22,927 nt of DNA, from the NCBI GenBank assembly GCA_026398575.1, contig JAPLSP010000132.1, positions 1-22,927 on the forward strand, in the 5' to 3' direction. Positions 15,101 through 22,927 of this stretch are shown piece by piece. The notes beneath the pieces are model-generated. The model did no database searches, was not told where the DNA came from, and was given only the letters and a program-made list of their open reading frames with translations. The translations under genes were made by a program, and so were the position numbers. Position 1 is the stretch's first letter. Every line of letters starts with the position of its first letter. Source of the DNA: Candidatus Sumerlaeota bacterium (lineage in GTDB: Bacteria; Sumerlaeota; Sumerlaeia; JADFCT01).

Positions 15101-17944
15101 ATGCGCGAGTTGCCCACCCGTTTCGATCCCAAGGCCGTTGAAAAGAAATGGTACGATTTTTCGTTCGAAAAAGGCTATTTTGAGCCGCGCGGACATGGAA
15201 AACCATTTTGCATCGTCATCCCGCCGCCGAACGTCACCGGCATTCTGCACATGGGCCATGCTTTCAACGGCACGCTCCAGGACGTTCTGACGCGACGCGC
15301 GCGCATGAGGGGACAGCGCACGCTGTGGCTTCCGGGAACGGACCACGCCGGCATCGCCACGCAACACAAAGTCGAGGAAGCGCTGCGCAAGGAAGGAACG
15401 ACCAAGGAAAAAATCGGGCGCGAAAAATTTCTCGAACGGATGTGGGAATGGAAAGAACATCACGGCGGGACCATCATCCGCCAGCTGAAAACGCTGGGCG
15501 CCTCGTGCGATTGGTCGCGCGAGCGCTTCACGCTGGACCCCGGCCTGTCGCGCGCGGTGCGGCGCGTTTTCAAGCGGCTCTACGACGAGCGCCTGATTTA
15601 CCGCGAAAATTATCTCGTCAACTGGTGTCCGCAGCTGCGAACCGCCCTCTCGGATGACGAAGTCGAGCATAAGGAAGTCAAAGGGCATCTCTGGCACATC
15701 AAATATCCGGTCAAGGGCCAGGCGGGCGTCTTCGTCCAGGTCGCCACGACGCGCCCCGAGACCATGCTGGGCGACACAGCGGTAGCGGTGAATCCGAAGG
15801 ACGAGCGCTATACGGCGCTGATCGGCAAGACGGTTATTCTGCCGCTGATGAACCGCGAAATCCCCATCATCGCGGATGAATATGTGGACCCGGCCTTCGG
15901 CACTGGCGCGGTGAAAGTGACGCCGGCCCATGATCCGAACGACTTCGAGATGGGCCGCCGGCATAATCTCCCTTTCATCAATATCCTGACGCCGGACGGC
16001 TTTATGAATGAAAACGCCGGCGCGTATCAAGGCCTGGACCGCTGGAAATGCCGCAAGCAGGTGGTCAAAGACCTCGAGGCGCAAGGGCTACTGGTCAAGG
16101 TCGAGGATCATGTTTATCAGGTGGGGCACTGCTACCGCACGGGCGACGTCGTTGAGCCGTATCTGTCGCGGCAATGGTTCGTGAAGATGCGTCCGCTGGC
16201 CGAGCCTGCGCTGGCGGCGGTGAGGGAAGGGCGCCTGCGCATCCTCCCGCGCACGTGGCAAAACACCTATTTTCACTGGCTGGAAAACGTGCGCGATTGG
16301 TGCGTCTCGCGCCAGCTGTGGTGGGGGCACCGCATCCCGGTCTGGTACTGCGACGACTGCGGCCACTACAACGTCCCGCTCGAAGACGAGCCGGTCCAGT
16401 GCGAGAAGTGCGGCGCCACGAATCTGACGCAGGATCCCGACGTGCTCGATACGTGGTTCTCATCGGCGCTCTGGCCTTTCTCGACGCTGGGATGGCCCGA
16501 CGAGACACAGGACTTGAAAGATTTTTATCCGACCAACGTCCTGAGCACGGCGCACGAAATCCTCTTCTTCTGGGTCGCGCGCATGGTGATGATGGGCCTG
16601 AAGATCATGGGCGACGTGCCGTTCCGCGACGTGTATATCCATTCGATGATCTTCGACGAAGCGACGCGGAAGAAGATGAGCAAGTCGCTGGGCAACATCA
16701 TTGATCCGCTGGACATGATCGAAAAATACGGCACGGACGCCGTGCGCTTCACGCTCTGCGCCATCACGGTTGACAGCGCCGTGATGTACCTGTCTGAAAA
16801 GCGTTTCGAGGGATATCGCAACTTCACGAACAAAGTCTATAACGCCTCGCGCTTCGTCCTGATGAACACGGAGGACCTTGATCGCGAGGCGCTGGCGCAA
16901 CCGTTGGACTTTGCGAGCCTCGAAACGGAGGACAAATGGATATTGAGCGTCCTGCAGCGGACCATAGACCAAGTCAACTTCGCTTATGAGGACTATTCCT
17001 TCGACCAGATCGCGCATCATATTTATCAATTCCTCTGGAGCCAGTATTGCGATTGGTATCTGGAACTGGTCAAACCGCGCCTGTATCTCAGGCCGGATGC
17101 GACGGACTCCGAACACGCCTCGCGCCGCAACGCGCAGCGCGTGCTGGTGATCGTGCTTGAAAATATCCTGCGCTTGGCGCAACCGATCATGCCGTTCCTC
17201 ACCGAGGAGATTTGGCAGAATCTTCGGGAACGCTATGGGAGTTCCGAGTTCCGGGTTCCGAGTTCCGAGTCCCAACCCACAGGTTCCGAGTTCCGAGTTC
17301 CGAGTTCCGAGTTACGAACCACGAGACACGAGTCACGAGCCCCGAGCCCCGAATCCCGAGCCCCGAGCCCCGAATCCAATGACCTTGCGCAATCCGTGCT
17401 GGCTTCGCTGGAATGCGAGTCCATTGTGATCGCGCCTTGGATTGAAAAGGGCGAGGCGGCGTGGATCAATGCGGACGAGGAGGCGGATGCGCTGATCGTG
17501 CAGGAGGCGATTGACTGTTTGCGCAATCTGCGCGGCGCGCTGGACCTGCCGCCCGGACAGGCCGCCGAAGTGTTCATCTCCGGGAACACGGCGTCGGTCG
17601 AGCATCTCAAGTCGCATGCGCGCTGGTTCCGGGCGCTCGTGCCGATCAGCGACCTTGTCTTCGGCGCCGAACCGGGCGAGGGCAAATTCTGTTCGACGGG
17701 CGTTGTCAAGGACGTGGCGATCTCGGTCGTGGCGCCCGCGTCGCTGCTCGAAGCCGAGCGGGAGCGGGTTCAAAAAGAAGTGGCGCGCCTCGAAGCCGAG
17801 ACAAAACGCCTCGCGCAGAAGCTGGGCAATGAAGAATTCACGTCGCGCGCGCCGGCGGCGGTCGTACAGAAGGAAAAAGACAAGCTGTCGCGCGCCGAAA
17901 CCGAGCTGGCGCAATTGCAGGCGAAGCTGGCAAAAATAGGATAA
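15101..17944 (+). CDS. valS: Valyl-tRNA synthetase with heptanucleotide-repeat insert
   Basis: This 947-residue cytoplasmic enzyme charges tRNA-Val with valine. GGAG lies 7 bases ahead of the ATG. Class I motifs are clear: [14 protein letters not shown] with HMGH at 50-53, and KMSKS at 525-529. A CxxC-13-CxxC zinc-type knuckle (Cys417, 420, 434, 437) precedes [12 protein letters not shown]. The editing domain lies between ([15 protein letters not shown]). The anticodon-binding domain begins before [13 protein letters not shown], and the usual C-terminal coiled coil spans about 880-947. Residues 714-758 are an in-frame low-complexity tract of SSEFRVP- and ESRAPSP-type units. It is encoded by 7-bp tandem repeats and sits just after the EEIWQNL helix and before ESIVIAPW. 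All catalytic motifs are intact, so the enzyme is probably functional. It leads a five-gene operon. Confidence 0.97.
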   Translation: MRELPTRFDPKAVEKKWYDFSFEKGYFEPRGHGKPFCIVIPPPNVTGILHMGHAFNGTLQDVLTRRARMRGQRTLWLPGTDHAGIATQHKVEEALRKEGTTKEKIGREKFLERMWEWKEHHGGTIIRQLKTLGASCDWSRERFTLDPGLSRAVRRVFKRLYDERLIYRENYLVNWCPQLRTALSDDEVEHKEVKGHLWHIKYPVKGQAGVFVQVATTRPETMLGDTAVAVNPKDERYTALIGKTVILPLMNREIPIIADEYVDPAFGTGAVKVTPAHDPNDFEMGRRHNLPFINILTPDGFMNENAGAYQGLDRWKCRKQVVKDLEAQGLLVKVEDHVYQVGHCYRTGDVVEPYLSRQWFVKMRPLAEPALAAVREGRLRILPRTWQNTYFHWLENVRDWCVSRQLWWGHRIPVWYCDDCGHYNVPLEDEPVQCEKCGATNLTQDPDVLDTWFSSALWPFSTLGWPDETQDLKDFYPTNVLSTAHEILFFWVARMVMMGLKIMGDVPFRDVYIHSMIFDEATRKKMSKSLGNIIDPLDMIEKYGTDAVRFTLCAITVDSAVMYLSEKRFEGYRNFTNKVYNASRFVLMNTEDLDREALAQPLDFASLETEDKWILSVLQRTIDQVNFAYEDYSFDQIAHHIYQFLWSQYCDWYLELVKPRLYLRPDATDSEHASRRNAQRVLVIVLENILRLAQPIMPFLTEEIWQNLRERYGSSEFRVPSSESQPTGSEFRVPSSELRTTRHESRAPSPESRAPSPESNDLAQSVLASLECESIVIAPWIEKGEAAWINADEEADALIVQEAIDCLRNLRGALDLPPGQAAEVFISGNTASVEHLKSHARWFRALVPISDLVFGAEPGEGKFCSTGVVKDVAISVVAPASLLEAERERVQKEVARLEAETKRLAQKLGNEEFTSRAPAAVVQKEKDKLSRAETELAQLQAKLAKIG
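17241..17373 (+). repeat. Nineteen tandem heptanucleotide units inside valS
   Basis: From 17241 the sequence divides exactly into 19 units of 7 bases with no register slip. Most are GTTCCGA, grading into GTTACGA, ACCACGA, GACACGA and GTCACGA, and then GCCCCGA and ATCCCGA. The fifth and sixth units (GTCCCAA, CCCACAG) are degenerate. Seven is not a multiple of three, so three units give seven codons and all three frames read the same circular heptapeptide without a stop. The reverse strand is open too. It is read in frame as valS residues 714-758. Confidence 0.95.
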
Positions 17945-17956
17945 TTTGAATTTTCG

Positions 17957-17962
17957 AAGGAG
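17957..17962 (+). promoter_or_regulatory. Ribosome binding site that fixes the phnD start
   Basis: AAGGAG lies 7 bases ahead of ATG 17970. An upstream in-frame TTG at 17946 lacks such a site, and using it would place charged residues ahead of a well-formed lipoprotein signal. Confidence 0.8.
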
Positions 17963-17969
17963 CCCGTTG

Positions 17970-18962
17970 ATGCGTCTCCCTGTTTTCATAACCAGCCTGG
18001 CTGCGGTGATGCTGATGGTGGCGGGATGTAAAGAACCTCCCGTCGGATCGAAAGCTCGCCCGTTCACGATGTATTTTGTTCCTTCGACCGAGGGTCAGGG
18101 AATCTCGCTCAATGCGAACTCCCTTGCAGCCTATATGGAGAAAAAACTAACGATTGTCATGAACGGCGGCAAGGATAAGTTCTATGTCAAGAGCGCCGTT
18201 CCTACCAACTATATCACCGTCATTGAGGCGTTCGGCACTCAGAAGGCCGATTTCGCCGCCCTGACCGTGTACAGCTATATCCTGGCTCACGATGTCAAAA
18301 AATATGACGCGCAAATGGTCCTGAGTGTGATCCGCGGAAAAGACGAACGCAGCTACCAAGGCGAGATCATCGCGCACAAGGACAGTGGCATCAAGAAGCT
18401 GGAGGATTTGAAGGGGAAGAAGTTCGCGTTTGTGGATCCGGCCTCGACCTCGGGCTATATCATGCCCTTGAAGCTCCTAAAAGAAAAAGGCGTCGTGCTG
18501 GGCGGGACGATTTTTGCGCAACGGCATGACAACGTTGTCACAATGATTTATCAAAAGCAGGTGGACGCCGGAGCATGTTACTATGGCCCTCCGGCGGTCA
18601 TCAAGCAGCCGGACGGCTCGGAGAAGACCATCATCCGCGACGCGCGCGACAAGGTCAGGACGCAGTTCCCCGACGTCGAAGACAAGGTTCGGATCATCGC
18701 CCTGACCGAAGAAATTCCCAACGATCCCTGGGTGCTGCGCGGGAAAATTTTTGACAACGCCGCGAAAAATGAAGCGCTCAAAAAAGCAGTGATCGAAGGT
18801 CTGCTCGAATACGCCCAGACGCCCGAAGGCAAAAATACTCTCGATGGGCTTTCGAACGTCACCGGGCTTTTTGAAGCCAATGATTCAGCTTATAACGGGA
18901 TTCGCAAAGCCGTCAAAGACGCCGACATGGACCTTGAAGCCGTGCTAAAAAAGAAGAAATAG
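17970..18962 (+). CDS. phnD: Phosphonate/phosphite-type ABC transporter substrate-binding lipoprotein
   Basis: This 330-residue periplasmic binding protein captures a phosphonate or similar oxyanion and delivers it to PhnE. ATG 17970 has AAGGAG at 7 bases. The signal ends in the lipobox VAGC with Cys20, so the protein is anchored by lipid. Family motifs are FTMYFVPSTEG (about 32-42), QKADFAALT (91-99), and FVDPASTSGYIMP (154-166), the ligand-contacting loop typical of PhnD. Next come DAGACYYGPP, then PNDPWVLRGKIF. The usual family length is about 300-330. It starts 25 bases after the valS stop and ends 3 bases before phnC. The ligand cannot be told from sequence alone: phosphonate, phosphite or another phosphorus oxyanion are all possible. 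Confidence 0.88.
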   Translation: MRLPVFITSLAAVMLMVAGCKEPPVGSKARPFTMYFVPSTEGQGISLNANSLAAYMEKKLTIVMNGGKDKFYVKSAVPTNYITVIEAFGTQKADFAALTVYSYILAHDVKKYDAQMVLSVIRGKDERSYQGEIIAHKDSGIKKLEDLKGKKFAFVDPASTSGYIMPLKLLKEKGVVLGGTIFAQRHDNVVTMIYQKQVDAGACYYGPPAVIKQPDGSEKTIIRDARDKVRTQFPDVEDKVRIIALTEEIPNDPWVLRGKIFDNAAKNEALKKAVIEGLLEYAQTPEGKNTLDGLSNVTGLFEANDSAYNGIRKAVKDADMDLEAVLKKKK

Positions 18963-18965
18963 GGT

Positions 18966-19742
18966 ATGAGCGTGGCCGCCAACATACTCGAAATCCGCGC
19001 GCTGAATAAATTCTACGACAACGGCGTCCACGCGCTGAATAATGTTTCATTCGACGTCCGTCGCGGCGAGTTCCTCGTCGTGATCGGCCTGAGCGGCTCG
19101 GGCAAGTCCACCCTGCTGCGCTGCATCAACCGCCTCATCGAGCCGACCAGCGGCGGGGTGATCTTCAACGGCGTGGATCTGACGCGGCTGTCGTTCCGGC
19201 AGTTGCGGCAATACCGCCGCAAGATCGGAATGATCTTCCAGCAATTCAATCTCATCAAGCGCAAGACCGTCCTGGCGAACGTCCTCGCGGGCGGGCTTGG
19301 CTCAATGCCCACGCTGCGAAGCGTTGCGGGCTTGTTCAGCGAATCGGAACGGCGGAAAGCATCGGAGAACCTGAAGATCGTCGGCCTCGAAGACAAGGCC
19401 CGCGTCCGCGCCGACGAACTGAGCGGCGGCCAGCAACAGCGCGTGGCCATCGCGCGCTCGCTCATGCAGGCCCCGGACATCCTGCTGGCCGATGAGCCGG
19501 TGGCCAGCCTCGATCCGGCCACGTCGCACTCGGTGATGAAGTATCTGCAGGACGCCAACCAGCGCCTGGGCAAGACCATCGTGTGCAATCTGCATTTCCT
19601 GAGTTTGGTGCGGACGTACGGCACGCGCGTGATCGCGCTGAAAGCGGGCGAACTGGTCTTCGAGGGCCAGCCGTCCGAGATTGACGAGGCATGGTTCAGA
19701 AAAATTTATGGTGAAGAGGCGATAGAGGTGAAAATTGATTAA
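18966..19742 (+). CDS. phnC: Phosphonate-type ABC transporter ATP-binding protein
   Basis: This 258-residue ATPase powers uptake through PhnE from the cytoplasmic face. It carries every ABC motif: Walker A GLSGSGKST (41-49), Q-loop IFQQFN (90-95), signature LSGGQQQRVAIAR (152-164), Walker B ILLADEP (172-178) with the D-loop SLDP, and H-loop His210. The segment RYRRKIGMIFQQFNLI-like (QYRRKIGMIFQQFNLI here) and the order phnD-phnC-phnE point to the PhnC family. The start is 3 bases after phnD, with a purine-rich AAGAAG ahead of it. Its last 8 bases overlap phnE, implying translational coupling. Confidence 0.92.
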   Translation: MSVAANILEIRALNKFYDNGVHALNNVSFDVRRGEFLVVIGLSGSGKSTLLRCINRLIEPTSGGVIFNGVDLTRLSFRQLRQYRRKIGMIFQQFNLIKRKTVLANVLAGGLGSMPTLRSVAGLFSESERRKASENLKIVGLEDKARVRADELSGGQQQRVAIARSLMQAPDILLADEPVASLDPATSHSVMKYLQDANQRLGKTIVCNLHFLSLVRTYGTRVIALKAGELVFEGQPSEIDEAWFRKIYGEEAIEVKID

Positions 19743-20814
19743 CGGCGTCTATGAGCGATTGCAAGCGCGCGAACAGCGCAAGGCGTGGATTGAAGCGTTC
19801 GTCATCAATCTGGCGCTGATCTATTATTTTCTGACCGGCGCCTACTATTTGGTTCTGCGCTGGAAGGAGATGTCTCCCGCCGATTTCGCCTATAATTTCC
19901 ATCTTCTCATTGCGCTGATGCCGGTCGCCATCGCCGGCTCGCTCGCGTGGACGCGTTCGCCGCAATCGGCCGGGCGCGCCTTCATCGAGCGCACCAACGC
20001 CTTCCTCAAAGGCCTGCGCAAAGAGCCGCCCGGATCATGGTGGCTGACGTTCTCGGGATTGCTCGTGCTTGCCATCCTCGCGCTGACGGTCGTCCTCGGC
20101 TGGACGGTCACGGAGATCAAAATCCAGGCGCTCTTCAGCGCGGAGGGCATGGCCGGCGCGCGCCGCATCTTCGCCGCGCTCTTTACGCCCAACTTCCAGA
20201 TCATCGGCCTGACCCTGCAGGAAATGGTGGTGACGATCTTCATCGCGCTGACGGCCACCACGCTGGCGATTCCTGTGGCCTTCGTCGGCAGTTTTTTCTG
20301 CGCGCGCAACCTGATGAAAGGCCATCCCGCCACGCTCTCGATCTATATGGCTCTGCGCATTTTCTTCAATTTCATCCGCAGCATCGAGCCGCTGATCTGG
20401 GCGATCATCTTTTCCGTTTGGGTGGGGATCGGCCCCTTCGCCGGAATGCTGGCGCTGGCGGCGCATTCGGTGGCGTCGCTGATCAAGCTGTATTCCGAGC
20501 AGATCGAAAACATTGACACCGGGCCCATCGAGGCGATCGAGGCCACCGGCGCCAACCGCATGCAGGTTGTCTGGTACGCCGTCGTGCCGCAGATCGTGCT
20601 GCCTTATTTGTCGTTCAGCATCTACCGTTGGGACATCAACGTGCGCATGGCGACGATCATCGGCATGGTCGGCGGCGGCGGAATCGGGACGCTGCTGATG
20701 CAGTATCAGGGCCAGGCCAAATGGAACGAGGCGGGGATGATCGTGATCACGATCGCCGTGGTCGTCTGGCTGATGGACTACGTCAGCGCGCGCGTCCGCG
20801 AAGCGATTTATTGA
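19735..20814 (+). CDS. phnE: Phosphonate-type ABC transporter permease with N-terminal membrane extension
   Basis: This 359-residue inner-membrane permease forms the channel for the PhnD ligand. The TTG at 19735 is taken as the start: GAGGTG precedes it, it overlaps phnC by 8 bases, and no in-frame ATG comes before the first membrane helix. The EAA loop is clear (EAIEATGANRMQVVWYAVVP, 266-285), followed by NVRMATIIGMVGGGGIGTLL, a PhnE hallmark. Membrane segments are visible near 20-42, 56-72, 103-123, 160-188, 215-245 and 335-350. The protein is about 80-100 residues longer than common PhnE proteins, and the first two hydrophobic segments make up this extension. Such long forms may contain a rearranged or extra helical pair. 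Confidence 0.88.
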   Translation: MINGVYERLQAREQRKAWIEAFVINLALIYYFLTGAYYLVLRWKEMSPADFAYNFHLLIALMPVAIAGSLAWTRSPQSAGRAFIERTNAFLKGLRKEPPGSWWLTFSGLLVLAILALTVVLGWTVTEIKIQALFSAEGMAGARRIFAALFTPNFQIIGLTLQEMVVTIFIALTATTLAIPVAFVGSFFCARNLMKGHPATLSIYMALRIFFNFIRSIEPLIWAIIFSVWVGIGPFAGMLALAAHSVASLIKLYSEQIENIDTGPIEAIEATGANRMQVVWYAVVPQIVLPYLSFSIYRWDINVRMATIIGMVGGGGIGTLLMQYQGQAKWNEAGMIVITIAVVVWLMDYVSARVREAIY

Positions 20815-20828
20815 ACCGGATTTTTTTC

Positions 20829-21626
20829 ATGGCGAAACGGGATGAAAGCCAGGCGCTCGCGAACCAGCGCGAATATTGGGACGCGAATCTCGACACGAAG
20901 AATCTGTCGGACCAGGCGCCCGAGCGCCTGAATCTCGACGAAGAAATCGCCTTCCTGAGCAGCCCGGAATATGAATACGCGCGCGAGCGGATGGGCGACG
21001 TCCAAGGGCGGATTGTTTTGGACGTTGGCTGCGGCTTGGGCGTCAACGCGCTCGCGCTGGCGCGCGCCGGCGCGCGAGTGGTGGCCTTCGACCTGTCGCT
21101 CAAACGGCTTGAGGCGCTGATGCAATGGGCGCGCGCCGAAGGTTTGGCGGATCGGATTCTCCCCGTCCAGGGCGAGATCGAAAACGCGCCGCTGCTGGAT
21201 ACGACGGTGGATCGCGCCTTCACCAAATCCGTTCTGATCCATACGCGCATCGAAGCGGCGGGCAGCGAAATCGCGCGCGCGCTGAAACCGGGCGGACGCG
21301 GCGTCTTCATCGAGCCGTCGCACTTCAATCCTTTCGTCAATCTTTACCGACGCCTCTTTGCCCCCAAGGAATGGCGCGAGATCGCTTTTTATTTCGACGC
21401 CCGCCGATGGGCGCGATTCGGCCAATCCTTCGCGCGGCTGGAGCGCCGCCCATTTTTCTTTGTTTCGTTTTTGGCGTTCTACTGGCAATTCGCCCGCCGC
21501 GACCTGCGTCGCTTCCGGCGATCCCTGCGATTCTGGGGAAAGGTGGACGCCGCGCTGTTCCGGATTTGTCCTCTGCTCAAGCGGCTGCGATGGATGGATA
21601 CAGCCATCGCAGATAAAGAGCCATAA
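20829..21626 (+). CDS. Class I SAM-dependent methyltransferase
   Basis: This 265-residue soluble protein probably moves a methyl group from S-adenosylmethionine to an unknown acceptor. Motif I is VLDVGCGLG (63-71), the acidic residue of motif II is in VVAFDLS (84-90), and motif III-like residues are LKPGGRGVFIEPSHFNPF. The Rossmann core is followed by a basic, aromatic C-terminal region (FFFVSFLAFYWQFARRDLRR) that could lie against the membrane. The ATG at 20829 lacks a strong ribosome site. A TTG at 20811 overlapping the phnE stop is an alternative start that adds six residues. It is 14 bases after phnE, so it is probably in the same transcript. Its tie to phosphonate uptake is unclear; the acceptor may be a lipid, a quinone or a small molecule. 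Confidence 0.8.
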   Translation: MAKRDESQALANQREYWDANLDTKNLSDQAPERLNLDEEIAFLSSPEYEYARERMGDVQGRIVLDVGCGLGVNALALARAGARVVAFDLSLKRLEALMQWARAEGLADRILPVQGEIENAPLLDTTVDRAFTKSVLIHTRIEAAGSEIARALKPGGRGVFIEPSHFNPFVNLYRRLFAPKEWREIAFYFDARRWARFGQSFARLERRPFFFVSFLAFYWQFARRDLRRFRRSLRFWGKVDAALFRICPLLKRLRWMDTAIADKEP

Positions 21627-21701
21627 ATCCGCATTTCCCGCTCACAATCCAACACGCCTTTCGGATGAGCCATAACGCGAAAAGAAGGATTTGCCCAGTA
21701 T

Positions 21702-21793
21702 TGGCGCCGGATGGTAGGCCGATCCGCTCCGTCGGACGGCCTTGGCGCGCTGTGGCCGTCCGACGGAGCGGAGCGGCCTACCATCCGGCGCCA
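21702..21793. repeat. 40-bp near-perfect palindrome between convergent genes
   Basis: Arms 21702-21741 and 21754-21793 are inverted copies matching at 39 of 40 positions around a 12-base loop. Each arm contains GCGCCGGATGGTAGGCCG and CTCCGTCGGACGGCC. No U-tract follows on either strand. It lies between the methyltransferase and glycosylasparaginase stop codons. It may be a REP/MITE-type element that also blocks read-through from both sides. Confidence 0.9.
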
Positions 21794-21850
21794 CGCAAAA
21801 GGCGGGACACTCCCGACGGCTATGTCACTCCTTGAACTTCTCTTTTTCAG

Positions 21851-22801
21851 CTAATGGAAGTCTCTGCCATACAGCCGGCCGGGAAAGATGCGGCTTCCTG
21901 ATTTGTCGCGCAGGGCGCAGACGAATCCTTCTTTCATGCAGGCCGCGCCGATGGCGCCGTCGCTCCGCAGGGCGATGAAGGCCAGCTGAAAGTCCGGGCG
22001 GCTTTCATTGCGTTTGGCTGTTCGCCGCAATATCTGTTCGCAGGCTTCCTGGGGCGTCATTCCCTGGCGCATGAATTCCACGACGGCGAACGAACCGCAT
22101 ACCTCGATGGCGCGTTCGCCCAGACCCGTGCACACCGCGCCGCCTGTTTCCTGGTCCAGATATAGTCCGGCGCCAATGATCGGCGAATCGCCCACGCGTC
22201 CGCGCCATTTCAATCCCGAGCCGCTGGATGAGCAAGCCGCCGCGATGCCGCCCTTGCGGTCGCGCGCAAGGATTCCGATGGTGTCGTGGCCTGCGAGAAG
22301 ACCTTCGGTATTGCGAGCTGCTGCTGCGCCCGTTTTGCTGCGCTTGGCGGCGGCGGGCGGCGCGGCGGCGGAACGCTCTTTGATGGCTTCGGCATACCAT
22401 TGAAGGGTTTTGGGGATGAGCAAATTCTCTTCCTTGAATCCATTGCCCAATGCGAAGGACTTTGCGCCGGCGCCGGCCAGATAGATGTGCTTGCCGGCCT
22501 CCAGAATCTTGCGGGCGACCGCTGTTGGATGTCGGATGCCTTCAAGCGCCAACACCGCGCCCATGCGTCCGGATTTCCCGTCAATCAGCGCGGCGTCGAG
22601 CTGCACGACTCCATCCTCATTCGGATAGCCACCATAGCCGACGGTATTGATCTTCGGGTCATCTTCGGCTGCGGTCGCCGTTGCCTCCACAGCATCGAGC
22701 GCCTTCCCGCTCCGCGCCAAAATCCGCCAGCCCGCTTCATTGGCGCGCAATCCGAATTCCCAGGTCGAGAGGATAAGAGGGGAGGGAAGAAGCCGAGACA
22801 T
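21851..22801 (-). CDS. N4-(beta-N-acetylglucosaminyl)-L-asparaginase (glycosylasparaginase), Ntn hydrolase
   Basis: This enzyme hydrolyses the GlcNAc-Asn bond of N-glycosylated asparagine after self-cleavage into two chains. With the start at 22801 (AGGAG 11 bases upstream) it has 316 residues. Upstream in-frame ATGs at 22858 and 22900 are disfavoured, the latter because it lies inside repeat R1. STWEFG (12-17) and ALDAVEA mark the family. The autocleavage site is GHDTIGIL with probable nucleophile Thr174. GRVGDSPIIGAG (201-212) carries the conserved Arg and Asp that bind the substrate carboxyl and amino groups, and TGLGE follows. The linker before the cleavage site is Ala/Lys/Pro-rich (SAAAPPAAAKRSKTGAAAA). 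No signal peptide is seen, so it is probably cytoplasmic, unlike secreted relatives. It fits salvage of glycoprotein fragments. Confidence 0.88.
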   Translation of the reverse strand: MSRLLPSPLILSTWEFGLRANEAGWRILARSGKALDAVEATATAAEDDPKINTVGYGGYPNEDGVVQLDAALIDGKSGRMGAVLALEGIRHPTAVARKILEAGKHIYLAGAGAKSFALGNGFKEENLLIPKTLQWYAEAIKERSAAAPPAAAKRSKTGAAAARNTEGLLAGHDTIGILARDRKGGIAAACSSSGSGLKWRGRVGDSPIIGAGLYLDQETGGAVCTGLGERAIEVCGSFAVVEFMRQGMTPQEACEQILRRTAKRNESRPDFQLAFIALRSDGAIGAACMKEGFVCALRDKSGSRIFPGRLYGRDFH

Positions 22802-22849
22802 GGGGCTAAGCGCTCCTATTCGCAAATACAACCAGGTAAAACTGTCGCC

Positions 22850-22927
22850 AATGCGCATCAGAGGAAAGAAAGCTTTTGCGGACAGGACCGGCGCCAGCAT
22901 TTGGAGTGCGGTTGCTTGCTGCCGCTT
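22850..22927 (-). repeat. Dispersed repeat R1, copy 3 (at window edge)
   Basis: Bases 22890-22927 on the minus strand match 2016-2053 with one mismatch, and 22890-22916 match 1-27 perfectly. It lies upstream of the glycosylasparaginase and runs to the last base of the window. Confidence 0.85.

Noticed and set aside
14987..16084. Long open frame (about 365 codons) antisense to the start of valS
   Set aside because: The opposite strand encodes unmistakable ValRS motifs here, and this frame has no known domain and crosses the valS promoter region.
17241..17373. Tandem repeat considered as a CRISPR array
   Set aside because: Units are 7 bases with no spacers and are translated within valS.
22802..22900. 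Longer N-terminus for the glycosylasparaginase starting at 22900
   Set aside because: The first codons lie in dispersed repeat R1 and the added residues do not resemble the family. The ATG at 22801 has AGGAG upstream and places STWEFG near the N-terminus as expected.

Overview
The window looks like chromosomal DNA from an uncultured, moderately GC-rich heterotrophic bacterium. Secreted glycan-degrading enzymes, a dockerin/Calx-beta protein, phage-collar-like secreted proteins and many dispersed palindromic repeats together suggest a PVC-type or neighbouring lineage (Lentisphaerota/Kiritimatiellota, Planctomycetota, Sumerlaeota or Hydrogenedentota). No rRNA or other lineage marker was used, so this is an inference. 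The first and last bases of the window belong to the same dispersed repeat in opposite orientation, which suggests a contig that ends where assembly met a repeat. No tRNA, rRNA, transposase or CRISPR array was seen.

Layout. (1) 94-3746: two divergent secreted carbohydrate-active enzymes, a (beta/alpha)8 glycoside hydrolase (minus) and a sialate O-acetylesterase-like protein (plus). They are separated by about 640 bp holding two repeat families and operator-like inverted repeats. (2) 3751-10659, minus strand: a compact four-gene operon of exported proteins. In transcription order these are an N-terminal-dockerin/Calx-beta protein, a 1251-residue mostly helical protein whose C-terminal half resembles the pore and TcB-binding part of Tc-toxin TcA subunits, and two tandem paralogues ending in phage tail-collar domains. 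This is the most unusual part of the window. (3) 10660-11236: a repeat-rich gap with nested inverted repeats and a 25-bp tandem duplication. (4) 11237-14479, minus: a large secreted hydrolase with an alpha-glucuronidase-type N-terminal domain and a malectin-like domain interrupted by discoidin modules. (5) 14480-15100: a divergent gap with a second copy of a hairpin repeat, a good sigma70-type promoter and a foldable valS leader. (6) 15101-21626, plus: valS, then phnD, phnC, phnE and a SAM methyltransferase, all tightly spaced. valS carries an in-frame tract of 19 heptanucleotide units between its anticodon-binding helices. (7) 21627-22927: a near-perfect 40-bp palindrome between convergent genes, then a glycosylasparaginase (minus).

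Functionally, the secreted hydrolases, the acetylesterase and the glycosylasparaginase fit breakdown of complex or host/algal glycans and glycoproteins. The phn genes fit uptake of phosphonate or a similar oxyanion, and no C-P lyase or other catabolic gene is present here. The TcA-like/collar/dockerin operon may encode an extracellular or surface assembly of unknown purpose. Function calls rest on motifs read by eye; no database search was run.
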